Shown: positions 6,070-14,237, counted from the stretch's first letter. The stretch: 19,701 bases of DNA from Bacteroidales bacterium (GCA_900769555.1 CAAGHA010000019.1:1-19701), one strand, 5' to 3'. Made by a program: numbers and translations. Notes: a model not told the origin generated them from the sequence alone.

Positions 6070-8400
6070 TTATTTCTTTCGAGAACGAGTTGATTTTGTT
6101 TTCCCTTTCTCTCCCTGCTTTTCAATAATCTCCTTGCACGCCTCAACAGTCAGCGTTGTCGGTTCCGTTCCTTTCGGTATTTTGTAATTTTTACCATCAA
6201 ATGCGATATACGGACCAAAACGTCCATTACAAACTTCAATACCCTCCGCTTCAAATACAAGTATAAACTTATTCTTTTCTTGCGCACGTTTCTCTTCAAT
6301 CAATTCAACAGCTCTCTCTTCTGTAACAGTCAACGGATCATCCTCTTTTTTTAGAGAGTAGAACTTGCCGGCATGTTTAACGTAAGCTCCGAAACGCCCT
6401 ATACCGATAGTCAACAATTCAGACTCATACACACCAATCTCACGCGGCAACTTAAATAATTCCATCACCTCTTCAAAAGTTACAGTTTCTAAAGATTGAT
6501 CCTTTTTCAATGAAGCAAATTTGGGTTTCTCTTCATCATCGGCAGAACCAATCTGAGCAACCGGACCAAAACGACCTATCTTAACAAAGACAGGCTTTCC
6601 ACTTGCAGGATCTATTCCCACTTGTCTCTCTCCTACCTTACGTTCTGAACGCTGAACAGCCTCATCAACCATAGGATGAAACCCTTTATAGAACGAATCG
6701 ATTGTAGCAATCCACTCCTCTTTCCCTTCTGCAATATCATCAAAATCTTTTTCTACACTCGCTGTAAAATTATAATCCATGATATTAGGAAAATATTCTG
6801 TCAAGAAATCATTCACAATTGTTCCTATATCTGTTGGGAACAGTTTGGAACGTTCTACACCATAAACCTCTGATTTCTGCACATCAGAAATCTTGTTGTT
6901 TTTCAGTGTCAAAAGGTTATACTCTCTCTCAACTCCTTCTTTATCTTTTCGCTCAACATAACCTCTATTTTGAATAGTAGAAATAGTAGGTGCATAGGTA
7001 GAAGGACGACCGATACCCAACTCCTCTAACTTACGTACCAGACTAGCTTCGGTATATCGAGCCGGACGCTGAGAAAAACGTTCTACAGCCTCCACAGAAA
7101 GCAAATCAGATAAATGCTCGCCTTTACTCAACGGTGGCAATAATGCTGCTCCTTCTTGATCTACATCTTCGTCTGTTGACTCCATATAAACTTTCAAGAA
7201 ACCATCAAACTTCAACACTTCTCCTTCTGCCACTAATTTATATTCAGACCCGGAAATAGCAATCGTAACGATTGTCCGTTCCAACTCAGCATCAGCCATT
7301 TGAGAAGCAATGGTTCTCTTCCAAATCAATTCATACAGACGTTTTTCCTGCGCAGTTCCTTCTATTTGATGAGTATTCATATAGGTAGGACGAATTGCCT
7401 CATGAGCCTCTTGCGCCCCCTTAGATTTTGTATGATAGTTACGAGTATGCAAATATTCCTCTCCTGCCATCGTCAAAATCTCCTCTTTAGACGTTGCCAA
7501 AGCTAATCCTGATAGATTTACAGAGTCGGTACGCATATAGGTGATTTTTCCGGACTCATATAATCGCTGAGCCACCATCATCGTTTGAGAAACAGAAAAT
7601 CCCAATTTACGTGCCGCTTCTTGTTGCAATGTAGATGTCGTAAACGGAGGAGCAGGTGATTTCTTAGCCGGTTTTTGCTCTATATTCTCTACAGAGAATG
7701 AAGCTGTTTGACAAAGTTTCAAGAATTCCAAAGCCTCTTCCTTAGTCTTGATGCGCGAAGGCAAATCTGCTTGTAACGAAATCTTCTTTCCTGATTTATC
7801 CTCAACTTGAAAAGTGGCACGGATACGATATGACGCTTCAGGAACAAAAGCCTGAATTTCCCTTTCACGGTCAACAATCAAACGAACAGTAACAGATTGT
7901 ACACGACCAGCCGACAATGCCGGTTTTACTTTTTTCCATAGGACAGGAGAAAGTTCAAAACCTACAATACGGTCCAACACACGACGGGCTTGCTGCGCAC
8001 TCACCAAATTATCATCAATATCTCTCGGATTTTCTATGGCCTTCAATATTGCGTCTTTCGTAATTTCATGAAAAACAATTCGGCGAGTCTTCTCCTTCTG
8101 CAAACCTAACACTTCAAACAAATGCCATGCAATAGCCTCTCCTTCGCGGTCTTCATCGGAAGCCAACCATACAAGTTCTGAATTTTTCGCTTGTTTTTTC
8201 AATTCTGAAACCAATGTCTTCTTATCTGCCGGAATTTCATAGTCCGGAGAGTAATTATTCTCAACATCAATTCCAAAACCTTTCTTCTTAAGATCCCTGA
8301 TATGCCCAAAACTTGACATTACAGTATAATCTTTCCCTAAGAATTTTTCAATTGTCTTCGCTTTTGCCGGAGACTCGACTATAACTAAATTTTTCTGCAT
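6070..8400 (-). CDS. topA: DNA topoisomerase I (type IA)
   Basis: Relaxes negatively supercoiled DNA by transient cleavage of one strand through a 5'-phosphotyrosine link. The 776 residues contain the N-terminal TOPRIM domain (LVIVESPAKAKTIEKFLG at 5-22 and the metal-binding ASDEDREGEAIAWH at 80-93). The active-site segment YESGKITYMRTDSVNLS places the catalytic Tyr at 288. Downstream cleavage-core motifs include ARYTEASLVRKLEELGIGRPSTYA near 466-490. The C-terminus has at least three TopoI C-terminal repeats built around GRFGPxxxxG, without the four-cysteine zinc ribbons of the E. coli enzyme, and a basic tail KSTRSRKK. This zinc-free C-terminus is common outside Proteobacteria. A perfect -7 box is 30 bases before the ATG. 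Confidence 0.97.
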   Translation of the reverse strand: MQKNLVIVESPAKAKTIEKFLGKDYTVMSSFGHIRDLKKKGFGIDVENNYSPDYEIPADKKTLVSELKKQAKNSELVWLASDEDREGEAIAWHLFEVLGLQKEKTRRIVFHEITKDAILKAIENPRDIDDNLVSAQQARRVLDRIVGFELSPVLWKKVKPALSAGRVQSVTVRLIVDREREIQAFVPEASYRIRATFQVEDKSGKKISLQADLPSRIKTKEEALEFLKLCQTASFSVENIEQKPAKKSPAPPFTTSTLQQEAARKLGFSVSQTMMVAQRLYESGKITYMRTDSVNLSGLALATSKEEILTMAGEEYLHTRNYHTKSKGAQEAHEAIRPTYMNTHQIEGTAQEKRLYELIWKRTIASQMADAELERTIVTIAISGSEYKLVAEGEVLKFDGFLKVYMESTDEDVDQEGAALLPPLSKGEHLSDLLSVEAVERFSQRPARYTEASLVRKLEELGIGRPSTYAPTISTIQNRGYVERKDKEGVEREYNLLTLKNNKISDVQKSEVYGVERSKLFPTDIGTIVNDFLTEYFPNIMDYNFTASVEKDFDDIAEGKEEWIATIDSFYKGFHPMVDEAVQRSERKVGERQVGIDPASGKPVFVKIGRFGPVAQIGSADDEEKPKFASLKKDQSLETVTFEEVMELFKLPREIGVYESELLTIGIGRFGAYVKHAGKFYSLKKEDDPLTVTEERAVELIEEKRAQEKNKFILVFEAEGIEVCNGRFGPYIAFDGKNYKIPKGTEPTTLTVEACKEIIEKQGEKGKTKSTRSRKK

Positions 8401-8429
8401 GATTTTATAACGATATTCAAAAATCGGTG

Positions 8430-8437
8430 CAAAGGTA
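8430..8437 (-). promoter_or_regulatory. -7 box of topA
   Basis: Minus-strand TACCTTTG fully matches TAnnTTTG and lies 30 bases upstream of the topA ATG. No good TTTG is seen at -33; the corresponding position is T-rich. Confidence 0.6.
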
Positions 8438-8604
8438 ACAAAAAAGTCTATAAAGAAAAATAGAGGTCAAAAAATTCTCTTTATACAAAGAGTATATAAT
8501 TCTCTTATTTCCTGCAAATTTTGACTAAAAATAGATTTAAAAATCTCTCTCAAATAGGCTCGAAAAAAAAATTTAAACAACTTCTAAAATTCACAAAAAG
8601 AAAG

Positions 8605-8612
8605 TATCTTTG
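8605..8612 (+). promoter_or_regulatory. -7 box of the DUF4230 pair
   Basis: TATCTTTG fully matches TAnnTTTG and lies 44 bases before the preferred ATG at 8657. If this box is used, transcription starts at about 8618. That leaves almost no room for translation from the TTG at 8624 and supports the ATG at 8657. Confidence 0.6.
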
Positions 8613-8656
8613 CATCAGTTCAATTGGTATATACTTTAATTATTGATGGAATAACA

Positions 8657-9238
8657 ATGAAAAAATTACTTCTATTACTTTTCTCTCTTTCGGTTTGCAT
8701 TTCATGCACAAAAATAACCACTCCATCTTTGACTGAAAGAGGTGAAGAATGCTTGCATTTGATTAGTGAAAAGAGCGAATTAACTCTTTCTGAATACGAA
8801 ATATCAAAAATCATACGATATAATGACACCTCTATTTGGCAATCATTGGGTGATAGGAAATTGCTTATTTCATGTAAAGTCTTCGTAAAAGCCGGTATAA
8901 AACTTAATAAGTTGGATTTCAGCAAATGTGAAATTAACGAAACTAACAAAACAATTCTACTCAAACTCCCCTCTCCAGAAATTTTAAGCTACAATTTTCC
9001 ACCGGAAGAGGTTAAAATTGCATACTCTGAGGTAGGGTTCTTACGTAGAGATTTTACGCAAGATGAGCGATTAAAACTACTTCAGATTGCAGAAAATAAT
9101 TTACGAAAAGATTGGGAATCTTTAAAAATTATCGAAGATGCAAAAAAGAATGCACATAATTTCTTCGTCCCTCTATATAAGTCGATTGGATTCGAACAAG
9201 TTTATATCGAATTTGAATCCGACCTTAATCCTATATAA
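8657..9238 (+). CDS. DUF4230 lipoprotein
   Basis: A 193-residue protein of the DUF4230 family, whose biochemical role is not known. The start at 8657 gives a classical lipoprotein signal, MKKLLLLLFSLSVCISC, with the lipobox cysteine at residue 17, so the protein is probably lipid-anchored on the periplasmic side. An upstream in-frame TTG at 8624 would add 11 residues in front of the signal and is rejected. Family features are the ELTLSEYEISKIIRYND segment, a KLLISCKVFVKAGIKLNKLDF block, and KLPSPEILSYNFPPEEVKIAYSE followed by a charged C-terminal helix. It is followed after 23 bases by a second DUF4230 gene, so the two probably form an operon, divergent from topA. No partner suggests a specific task; envelope maintenance is only a guess. 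Confidence 0.8.
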   Translation: MKKLLLLLFSLSVCISCTKITTPSLTERGEECLHLISEKSELTLSEYEISKIIRYNDTSIWQSLGDRKLLISCKVFVKAGIKLNKLDFSKCEINETNKTILLKLPSPEILSYNFPPEEVKIAYSEVGFLRRDFTQDERLKLLQIAENNLRKDWESLKIIEDAKKNAHNFFVPLYKSIGFEQVYIEFESDLNPI

Positions 9239-9261
9239 AACAACCTAAAAATAGCTGTCTC

Positions 9262-9864
9262 ATGAATGAAAAAAGATACACTCTCGTAATTTTAATAACT
9301 TTCGCAATTGTTATCTTGTACTATATCCGGCATACCAATACATTAACCCCTACAACAAATCCTATTGCGACTACCTCAAGTATGATTACAAAAATCCGAG
9401 AAATTAAAGAACTACGAACAGCTTCGTATATAGAAGAGCGTGTTATCATAAAAGAGAAAGAAAGAGGAATCCCCGGATTATCTAATTTTTTAGGATTAGA
9501 TAAAAAAGTAACTCTCTCCGACAAGATTGTCCTTATTGTCAAAGGGACCGCAAACGCCGGTATAGATTTATCTACTCTATCAGAAACAGATATTTTCGTT
9601 CGCAATGACTCTCTATTCTTCCAATTACCCCAATACTCCATTCTTGAAACGATTATAAATCCTAATGAAATTGAGGTGTATAGCGAAAGTGGAGATTGGT
9701 CTCAAAACGAAATGAATCAGATTATTCTTGAAGCCAAAGATTCTATTAAACAAAATGCTATTTCGCAAAAAATAATAGAAACAGCAAAAAACAATGGTGA
9801 GAAGCAGCTTTCAGACTTATTAGAAGTTGCCGGTTATTCTACCATTGTCTTTTTATATAAATAG
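9262..9864 (+). CDS. DUF4230 protein, membrane-anchored
   Basis: A 200-residue paralogue of the preceding gene. One hydrophobic segment at about residues 7-22 (YTLVILITFAIVILYY), preceded by Lys and Arg, predicts an N-in anchor with the rest outside the cytoplasmic membrane; there is no lipobox. The body shows the family pattern: ELRTASYIEERVIIKEKE, the KIVLIVKGTANAGIDLSTL block, then LPQYSILETIINPNEIEVYSESGDW and a C-terminal helix. The two DUF4230 proteins thus differ in anchoring: one is a lipoprotein and the other has a transmembrane helix, which suggests non-redundant positions in the envelope. The family is common in Bacteroidota and Firmicutes but its function is unknown. The start at 9262 is the only good one, 23 bases after the upstream stop. 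Confidence 0.8.
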   Translation: MNEKRYTLVILITFAIVILYYIRHTNTLTPTTNPIATTSSMITKIREIKELRTASYIEERVIIKEKERGIPGLSNFLGLDKKVTLSDKIVLIVKGTANAGIDLSTLSETDIFVRNDSLFFQLPQYSILETIINPNEIEVYSESGDWSQNEMNQIILEAKDSIKQNAISQKIIETAKNNGEKQLSDLLEVAGYSTIVFLYK

Positions 9865-9954
9865 TGGATATCTCAATTTTCATAAATATTGATTTATATG
9901 CTAATTTTAATGTAAATATTTCTCAAAACAGGAGAATTTCTCATCATTTTTTGT

Positions 9955-9962
9955 CATCTTTG
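9955..9962 (+). promoter_or_regulatory. Possible -7 box of the restriction-modification operon
   Basis: CATCTTTG differs from TAnnTTTG in one base. It would give a leader of about 170 bases before the methyltransferase ATG, crossing two imperfect inverted repeats. No clear -33 TTTG is seen at the right distance. Confidence 0.4.
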
Positions 9963-10032
9963 CACAGTTATTAATGAGAATACTTCAAGATAGTCAAAAG
10001 AATATAATAAGAGATATTAGTATATCAAAAAC

Positions 10033-10137
10033 AAATCGTTAGATAACAAAAAAACAGATATACGATTTAACTTTCATTAATAAAAAAGGTCGCTAGTTTC
10101 AATGATTAGAGACTCATGTATAAAACAATTAGAAACT
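10033..10137. promoter_or_regulatory. Inverted repeats in the methyltransferase leader
   Basis: Two imperfect inverted repeats lie in the leader. AAATCGT (10033-10039) pairs with ACGATTT (10062-10068). AGTTTCAAT (10095-10103) pairs with ATTAGAAACT (10128-10137), with one bulged base. The second arm of the latter ends four bases before the ATG at 10142, so it could act as an operator for the methyltransferase or hide the translation start in the mRNA. No separate controller (C) protein gene is present. Regulation is inferred from position only. Confidence 0.35.
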
Positions 10138-10141
10138 GGTT

Positions 10142-11920
10142 ATGTTTAGATACTCAGATAATAAAGACAAAACATTTCTTTTGGGAGCCTACCGAGAGGA
10201 TAAATCTCAATTAGATTGGATACTTGGCGAGAAGAGTCATAGATTTGAGAAATTGTACAATGTACGTTTTAACCAAGATTTGTTTTCTCAAAGAAACGGA
10301 GGAATAATTATGGAGACATTGCCTGATTACGTACTTATATACAATTCTCACTGTCCACAAGACGATTATCATCTATTTTCTTGCATAAGTTCATCTAAAA
10401 AGAATCAGTATGAAATGGAATCTTTAGAATACCCTGATCCTGTTGGGAACTATATATTATACACATTGGGAGAGGAACTTATTGCTGAGCCGTTAAACAT
10501 TATTAAACTGCTCAAACATCTTTTCCCAACAGAAAAAAACAATATTCCATTTATGCCCAAATTCTTAGAAGGAGAGAAAATTACGCCATTTGTTGATTTC
10601 TCGCTAAAGCAACCTAAAGCTACTATCAGTACAAAACAAAATCTCCTAAGATTCATCGATCTCTTTGCTGGAATTGGAGGCATTAGATATGGACTCGAAA
10701 CTGCCGCAAAGAAAACTGGATTAACTCCAAAGTGCGTTTTTACCTCTGAAATCAAACCTCATGCAATCAGTGTTCTTCAAGACAATCATCCTGCTGAAAC
10801 AATTACAGGAGACATCACAAAAATCGATACAAAAAACATTCCTGATTTCGACATTCTTTGTGCAGGATTTCCTTGTCAAGCATTCAGTTCTGCAGGTAAA
10901 AGGCAAGGGTTTGCAGACACACGAGGAACATTATTCTTCGAAGTAGAGCGAATATTAAGACATAAACATCCCAAAGGATTTATTTTGGAAAATGTCGAAG
11001 GATTAGTTAATCATGATGGAGGAAAAACTTTACAAACAATAATCAATAGTCTGTCCTCTCTAAATTATAAGGTTTCTTACAAAGTACTTAACTCAAAATT
11101 CTTTGGAGTTCCTCAAGAAAGGAAAAGAATATACATAGTAGGAAGCAATGAGAAAAAGCCTAATCTTGAAAATTTCCCCATAATAGAAAGTAAGTTAGAA
11201 GATATTCTTGAGTCAGGCTTACCTACATCAAACACACCATTTGTTCAAACTTTGCTTAACCATTTTTCTATCGAACAATTATACGGAAAATCAATAAAAG
11301 ATAAAAGAGGTGGAATCTCAAACATCCATAGTTGGGATTTAGAAATTAAAGGTTCGGTCTCTTTAGAACAGAAGAAACTTCTGAACTCTATTTTAACAGA
11401 AAGAAGAAAAAAAAAATGGGCAAAAATCATTGGAATCGAATGGATGGATGGAATGCCTCTAACGACAGAACAAATACGAACTTTTTATGAGTCACCAAAT
11501 CTCGAAGAGATGTTAAATGATTTAACCATTAAAGGATATTTAAAATTTGAATATCCCAAACAGTTAATCAGAAAAAAAAATGAGAATGGAATTCAAACCT
11601 CTTATAGAGAGTATGACACTACCAAGCCTCGAGGGTACAACATAGTAGCAGGAAAGCTAAGCTACGAAATTAACAAAATCATGTCTCCCTATGAAATAGC
11701 ACCAACTCTTGTTGCTATGGATATGCAAAAACTTTATGTCGGTGATAATGGCGGATTAAGAAGATTATCTCTTAGAGAAGGACTTAGACTTTTCGGTTAT
11801 CCCGATAATATTAAGTTTAACGTCAATGAAAAGGATGGATTTGATTTACTGGGAAATACCGTAGTTGTACCGGTTATACAAGCAGTTGCAGAAAGATTAC
11901 TTAATACTTATAATAAATAA
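10142..11920 (+). CDS. C5-cytosine DNA methyltransferase of a type II R-M system
   Basis: Transfers a methyl group from S-adenosylmethionine to cytosine C5 in a specific DNA site, protecting the host from the nuclease encoded next. It has 592 residues. Canonical motifs are: I, FIDLFAGIGG (171-180); IV, AGFPCQAFSSAG (241-252, catalytic Cys245); VI, LENVEGL (282-288); VIII, PQERKRIYIVG (324-334); and X, DLLGNTVVVPVIQAVAERLL near the end. The long stretch between VIII and X, with ISNIHSWDLEIKG and KKWAKIIGIEWMDGMPLT, is the likely target-recognition region. As I recall it, this region resembles enzymes of the GGNNCC group (NlaIV/NgoBV type). Unusual is an extension of about 165 residues before motif I that matches nothing I know. 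An in-frame stop at 10130-10132 fixes the start region. The nuclease gene follows after 3 bases. Confidence 0.93.
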   Translation: MFRYSDNKDKTFLLGAYREDKSQLDWILGEKSHRFEKLYNVRFNQDLFSQRNGGIIMETLPDYVLIYNSHCPQDDYHLFSCISSSKKNQYEMESLEYPDPVGNYILYTLGEELIAEPLNIIKLLKHLFPTEKNNIPFMPKFLEGEKITPFVDFSLKQPKATISTKQNLLRFIDLFAGIGGIRYGLETAAKKTGLTPKCVFTSEIKPHAISVLQDNHPAETITGDITKIDTKNIPDFDILCAGFPCQAFSSAGKRQGFADTRGTLFFEVERILRHKHPKGFILENVEGLVNHDGGKTLQTIINSLSSLNYKVSYKVLNSKFFGVPQERKRIYIVGSNEKKPNLENFPIIESKLEDILESGLPTSNTPFVQTLLNHFSIEQLYGKSIKDKRGGISNIHSWDLEIKGSVSLEQKKLLNSILTERRKKKWAKIIGIEWMDGMPLTTEQIRTFYESPNLEEMLNDLTIKGYLKFEYPKQLIRKKNENGIQTSYREYDTTKPRGYNIVAGKLSYEINKIMSPYEIAPTLVAMDMQKLYVGDNGGLRRLSLREGLRLFGYPDNIKFNVNEKDGFDLLGNTVVVPVIQAVAERLLNTYNK

Positions 11921-11923
11921 AAT

Positions 11924-12634
11924 ATGGATACATCTGAAAAATTATATAAAGCCCTTATTGAGGACTTCGGAATGACGGGGGCTCAAGGATTTGTTTCATT
12001 CAATCTTCGAGAATTTAAAATAACCGTGGAACAAAATAATATCATAGGCAACATTTTAGAAGAATGGCTCGATAAATGGATGACAAGTAAAAAAATATCA
12101 CATATACACAACAAACAGCAAACTTCACCAGACTTTTGGCTCAATCCTGATAATTTAGAAACAGATTGGTTGGAAGTAAAATCATTTACAGGCAGTCCTA
12201 ATTTTGATGTAGCAGCATTCCGTAGTTTTATTAATCTTGTGATAGAAAAACCATGGAAACTACATTCAAAGCACCTTCTCATAAAATATAAAATGCAGAA
12301 CGGAATAGTGGAAATTGAACAAATATGGCTGAAAAATTTATGGGAAATATGCTGCACAAGCAATACATGGCCAATCAAAGTCCAATACAAGAATAAAGTA
12401 ATCGTTAATATTCGCCCTGCCACATGGTATTCCGATCGTACAGAATTCAAACCATTTGAATCCCTTGAAGATTTTTTAGCTGCCATGGAAGAAACAATTT
12501 ACCTATATCCAGACACAAGAGTAACGATTGCATTAAATTGGAAAGATAAACTTATTAGTAGTTACAAAAAACACTATGGAAAACAACTTTCAATCCCCAG
12601 ATGGAGTGACATAGCAAAAAAATATTCTTATTAA
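11924..12634 (+). CDS. Type II restriction endonuclease, PD-(D/E)XK fold, NgoBV-like
   Basis: A 236-residue protein encoded 3 bases after the methyltransferase, as in a paired type II system. A catalytic core of the PD-(D/E)XK type is visible: SPDFWLNPDN with Asp70, then DWLEVKSF with Glu84 and Lys86, preceded by a helix carrying Glu46/Glu47 (NILEEWLDKW). Such residues bind Mg2+ and cut both DNA strands. The arrangement PDFWL, WLEVKSF and NFDVAAFRSFI resembles my recollection of the NgoBV restriction enzyme family (GGNNCC), which agrees with the methyltransferase type. The family name is therefore fairly likely, while the exact specificity is inference. A 20-bp palindrome directly overlaps its stop codon. 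The frame is intact, so the system may be active. Confidence 0.75.
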   Translation: MDTSEKLYKALIEDFGMTGAQGFVSFNLREFKITVEQNNIIGNILEEWLDKWMTSKKISHIHNKQQTSPDFWLNPDNLETDWLEVKSFTGSPNFDVAAFRSFINLVIEKPWKLHSKHLLIKYKMQNGIVEIEQIWLKNLWEICCTSNTWPIKVQYKNKVIVNIRPATWYSDRTEFKPFESLEDFLAAMEETIYLYPDTRVTIALNWKDKLISSYKKHYGKQLSIPRWSDIAKKYSY

Positions 12635-12653
12635 TGATATTTCCAAATATCAT
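12634..12653. repeat. Palindrome after the nuclease gene
   Basis: ATGATATTT and AAATATCAT are perfect inverted 9-base arms around CC, beginning on the last base of the nuclease stop codon and ending 15 bases before the GH16 ATG. There is no T run. It may be a weak hairpin ending the R-M transcript or an operator for the GH16 gene. Confidence 0.6.
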
Positions 12654-12668
12654 ATAAATTTTATCACC

Positions 12669-14141
12669 ATGAAAAACAGATTAATTATTACACTTATTTG
12701 CATTTTACCCTACATCCATTTAATGGCTACTCCACCGGCTTCTCTTAGTGGTTGGGAAATGGTTTTTAACGATGAATTTGATGGTAATTCATTAGACAAA
12801 AGCAAATGGAATCCTACTTACAATTGGGGACATACACATAACCATAGAGCCTATTGTGTTGAAGAGAACGTATCAGTATCTGATGGTAAATTAATTATCA
12901 AAGGGGAAGCCAAACGTCATCCAGAAGCTCCTGCTACTTGCTCCAATGGAGGAAAAACCTACTCATTGGATTACACAGCCGGTGCAATTGATACCCAACA
13001 TAAATTTAAAATTCGATATGGATACATAGAGGGACGTTTTAAGATGCCATGGCAATTGGGTACATGGCCGGCCTTTTGGATGTTGCAAGATGGTTGGCCT
13101 CCGGAAATCGATATTTTTGAAGTTCCTCACTCCCGAAACCAACATCATTATTACTTGCATTACACTCAACCGGATTGGTACGATTCTCATGGCGACGCAT
13201 GGGATCATGAAGCCTCTTTTGGCGGAGTTCATAATGGACCGGATAAATCAGCTGATTTTCATAACTATGGCTTGGAATGGAATGAAAACTACATGAATTT
13301 CTACTTTGATGATCAATTGATAGCAAGTTATAATCGTCCTCGAGAAATAAGTCAAACCGAAGCAATGTATATCATCATCAACTTAGCCATCGGAGGATGG
13401 GCCACAGACAACGGTAACCCAATTGAAGTAACCGCAAACAATCCGGCCTATTTGGAATGCGATTGGGTACGAGTATGGGAAAAACAACCTCCCACCGAAA
13501 TACCTCAAGGGAATCTTCGGTTCTACTCTGTTTCAGATAAAAAATGCTTAGTTGCAAATGACAATGATATCACTTTAGGAGATTGCAACTCTGCAAATGC
13601 AATCGCAACATTGACAGAATCCGGCAACTCTTATAGGATAAATTTCGGCGAAAAAGTTTTAGAAATTCCTAACGAGGCAAAAACAGCCGGAGATGCAGTC
13701 GGTCTATGGGGATGGAACGGGAAAGCACACCAACTTCTAAATCTAAACAAACTGCCGGAGTACGACGGTTGGGTTGTTTCCATGCGTTTTGCACACAGCG
13801 GACACTATGTACAAACAAACAACAACGATGTGATTCAAAACGGATATCCCAAAGAGAATGCCACAATAGCTCATTGGAGAATTTTAAGTGAAGGAGAAGA
13901 GCCTACTTCAACCTCTTTCACAAAAAAATCAACATCCTATAAAATTAGTTGCTCCTACAACCAAATCACAATTAGTGGCGCAATAGAAGATATTAAAGAG
14001 GTTGCTTTATTCGATCTTTTAGGGAGAACAATAACAAAAAACACCAACTCCACCACAGTATGGGTACCGGACAAAGGGATATACATCATTGTTATACAAC
14101 TTAAAAACGGAGAGTATATACAAGAAAAAATAAACGTTTGA
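12669..14141 (+). CDS. Secreted GH16 beta-glucanase with T9SS sorting domain
   Basis: A 490-residue exported polysaccharide hydrolase. A signal peptide covers about residues 1-20 (ending HLMA). The GH16 catalytic domain (about 27-272) contains WPAFWML and the active-site signature WPPEIDIFE, with nucleophile Glu146, Asp148 and acid/base Glu151. The extra residue in this ExDxxE form is typical of laminarinase-like GH16 enzymes, so beta-1,3-glucan is the best guess for substrate. Residues about 281-405 (LRFYSVSDKKCLVAND ... GHYVQTNNNDV) look like a ricin-type or similar carbohydrate-binding module. The last 75 or so residues (ALFDLLGRTITK ... KGIYIIVIQLKNGEYIQEKINV) match the T9SS type A C-terminal sorting domain, so the protein should cross the outer membrane and be released or surface-attached. 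No other polysaccharide-utilisation genes are adjacent. Confidence 0.92.
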   Translation: MKNRLIITLICILPYIHLMATPPASLSGWEMVFNDEFDGNSLDKSKWNPTYNWGHTHNHRAYCVEENVSVSDGKLIIKGEAKRHPEAPATCSNGGKTYSLDYTAGAIDTQHKFKIRYGYIEGRFKMPWQLGTWPAFWMLQDGWPPEIDIFEVPHSRNQHHYYLHYTQPDWYDSHGDAWDHEASFGGVHNGPDKSADFHNYGLEWNENYMNFYFDDQLIASYNRPREISQTEAMYIIINLAIGGWATDNGNPIEVTANNPAYLECDWVRVWEKQPPTEIPQGNLRFYSVSDKKCLVANDNDITLGDCNSANAIATLTESGNSYRINFGEKVLEIPNEAKTAGDAVGLWGWNGKAHQLLNLNKLPEYDGWVVSMRFAHSGHYVQTNNNDVIQNGYPKENATIAHWRILSEGEEPTSTSFTKKSTSYKISCSYNQITISGAIEDIKEVALFDLLGRTITKNTNSTTVWVPDKGIYIIVIQLKNGEYIQEKINV

Positions 14142-14161
14142 TTAAAAAATCAAACGTTTAT
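14130..14161. terminator. Perfect hairpin at the end of the GH16 gene
   Basis: 14-base arms (ATAAACGTTTGATT at 14130-14143; AATCAAACGTTTAT at 14148-14161) enclose AAAA. The first arm contains the GH16 stop codon (14139-14141). There is no T run after it, so it may stabilise the 3' end rather than terminate by the classical mechanism. Confidence 0.55.
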
Positions 14162-14171
14162 AACATATAAC

Positions 14172-14216
14172 AAAAAGGAAGTAAAATCATTTCAAATCTA
14201 AAATGATTTACTTCCT
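14172..14216 (-). terminator. Rho-independent terminator of ddh
   Basis: Arms at 14176-14192 and 14201-14216 (AGGAAGTAAATCATTT on the minus strand) pair with one bulged base, followed on the minus strand by TTTTT (14176-14172). It lies 22 bases beyond the ddh stop and could also block read-through from GH16. Confidence 0.75.
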
Positions 14217-14237
14217 AATATTTCGTAAGAGCTGCAA

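Noticed and set aside
8624..8656. TTG start extending the first DUF4230 protein by 11 residues
   Set aside because: It would place polar residues before a clean lipoprotein signal peptide and would start almost at the predicted transcription start.
9974..10042. A 22-codon open frame as a controller protein for the R-M system
   Set aside because: C proteins are helix-turn-helix proteins of about 70-100 residues; this is far too short. At most it is a leader peptide.
11983..12486. A 167-codon minus-strand open frame opposite the restriction nuclease
   Set aside because: Antisense to a gene with clear catalytic motifs and operon context; no independent support.
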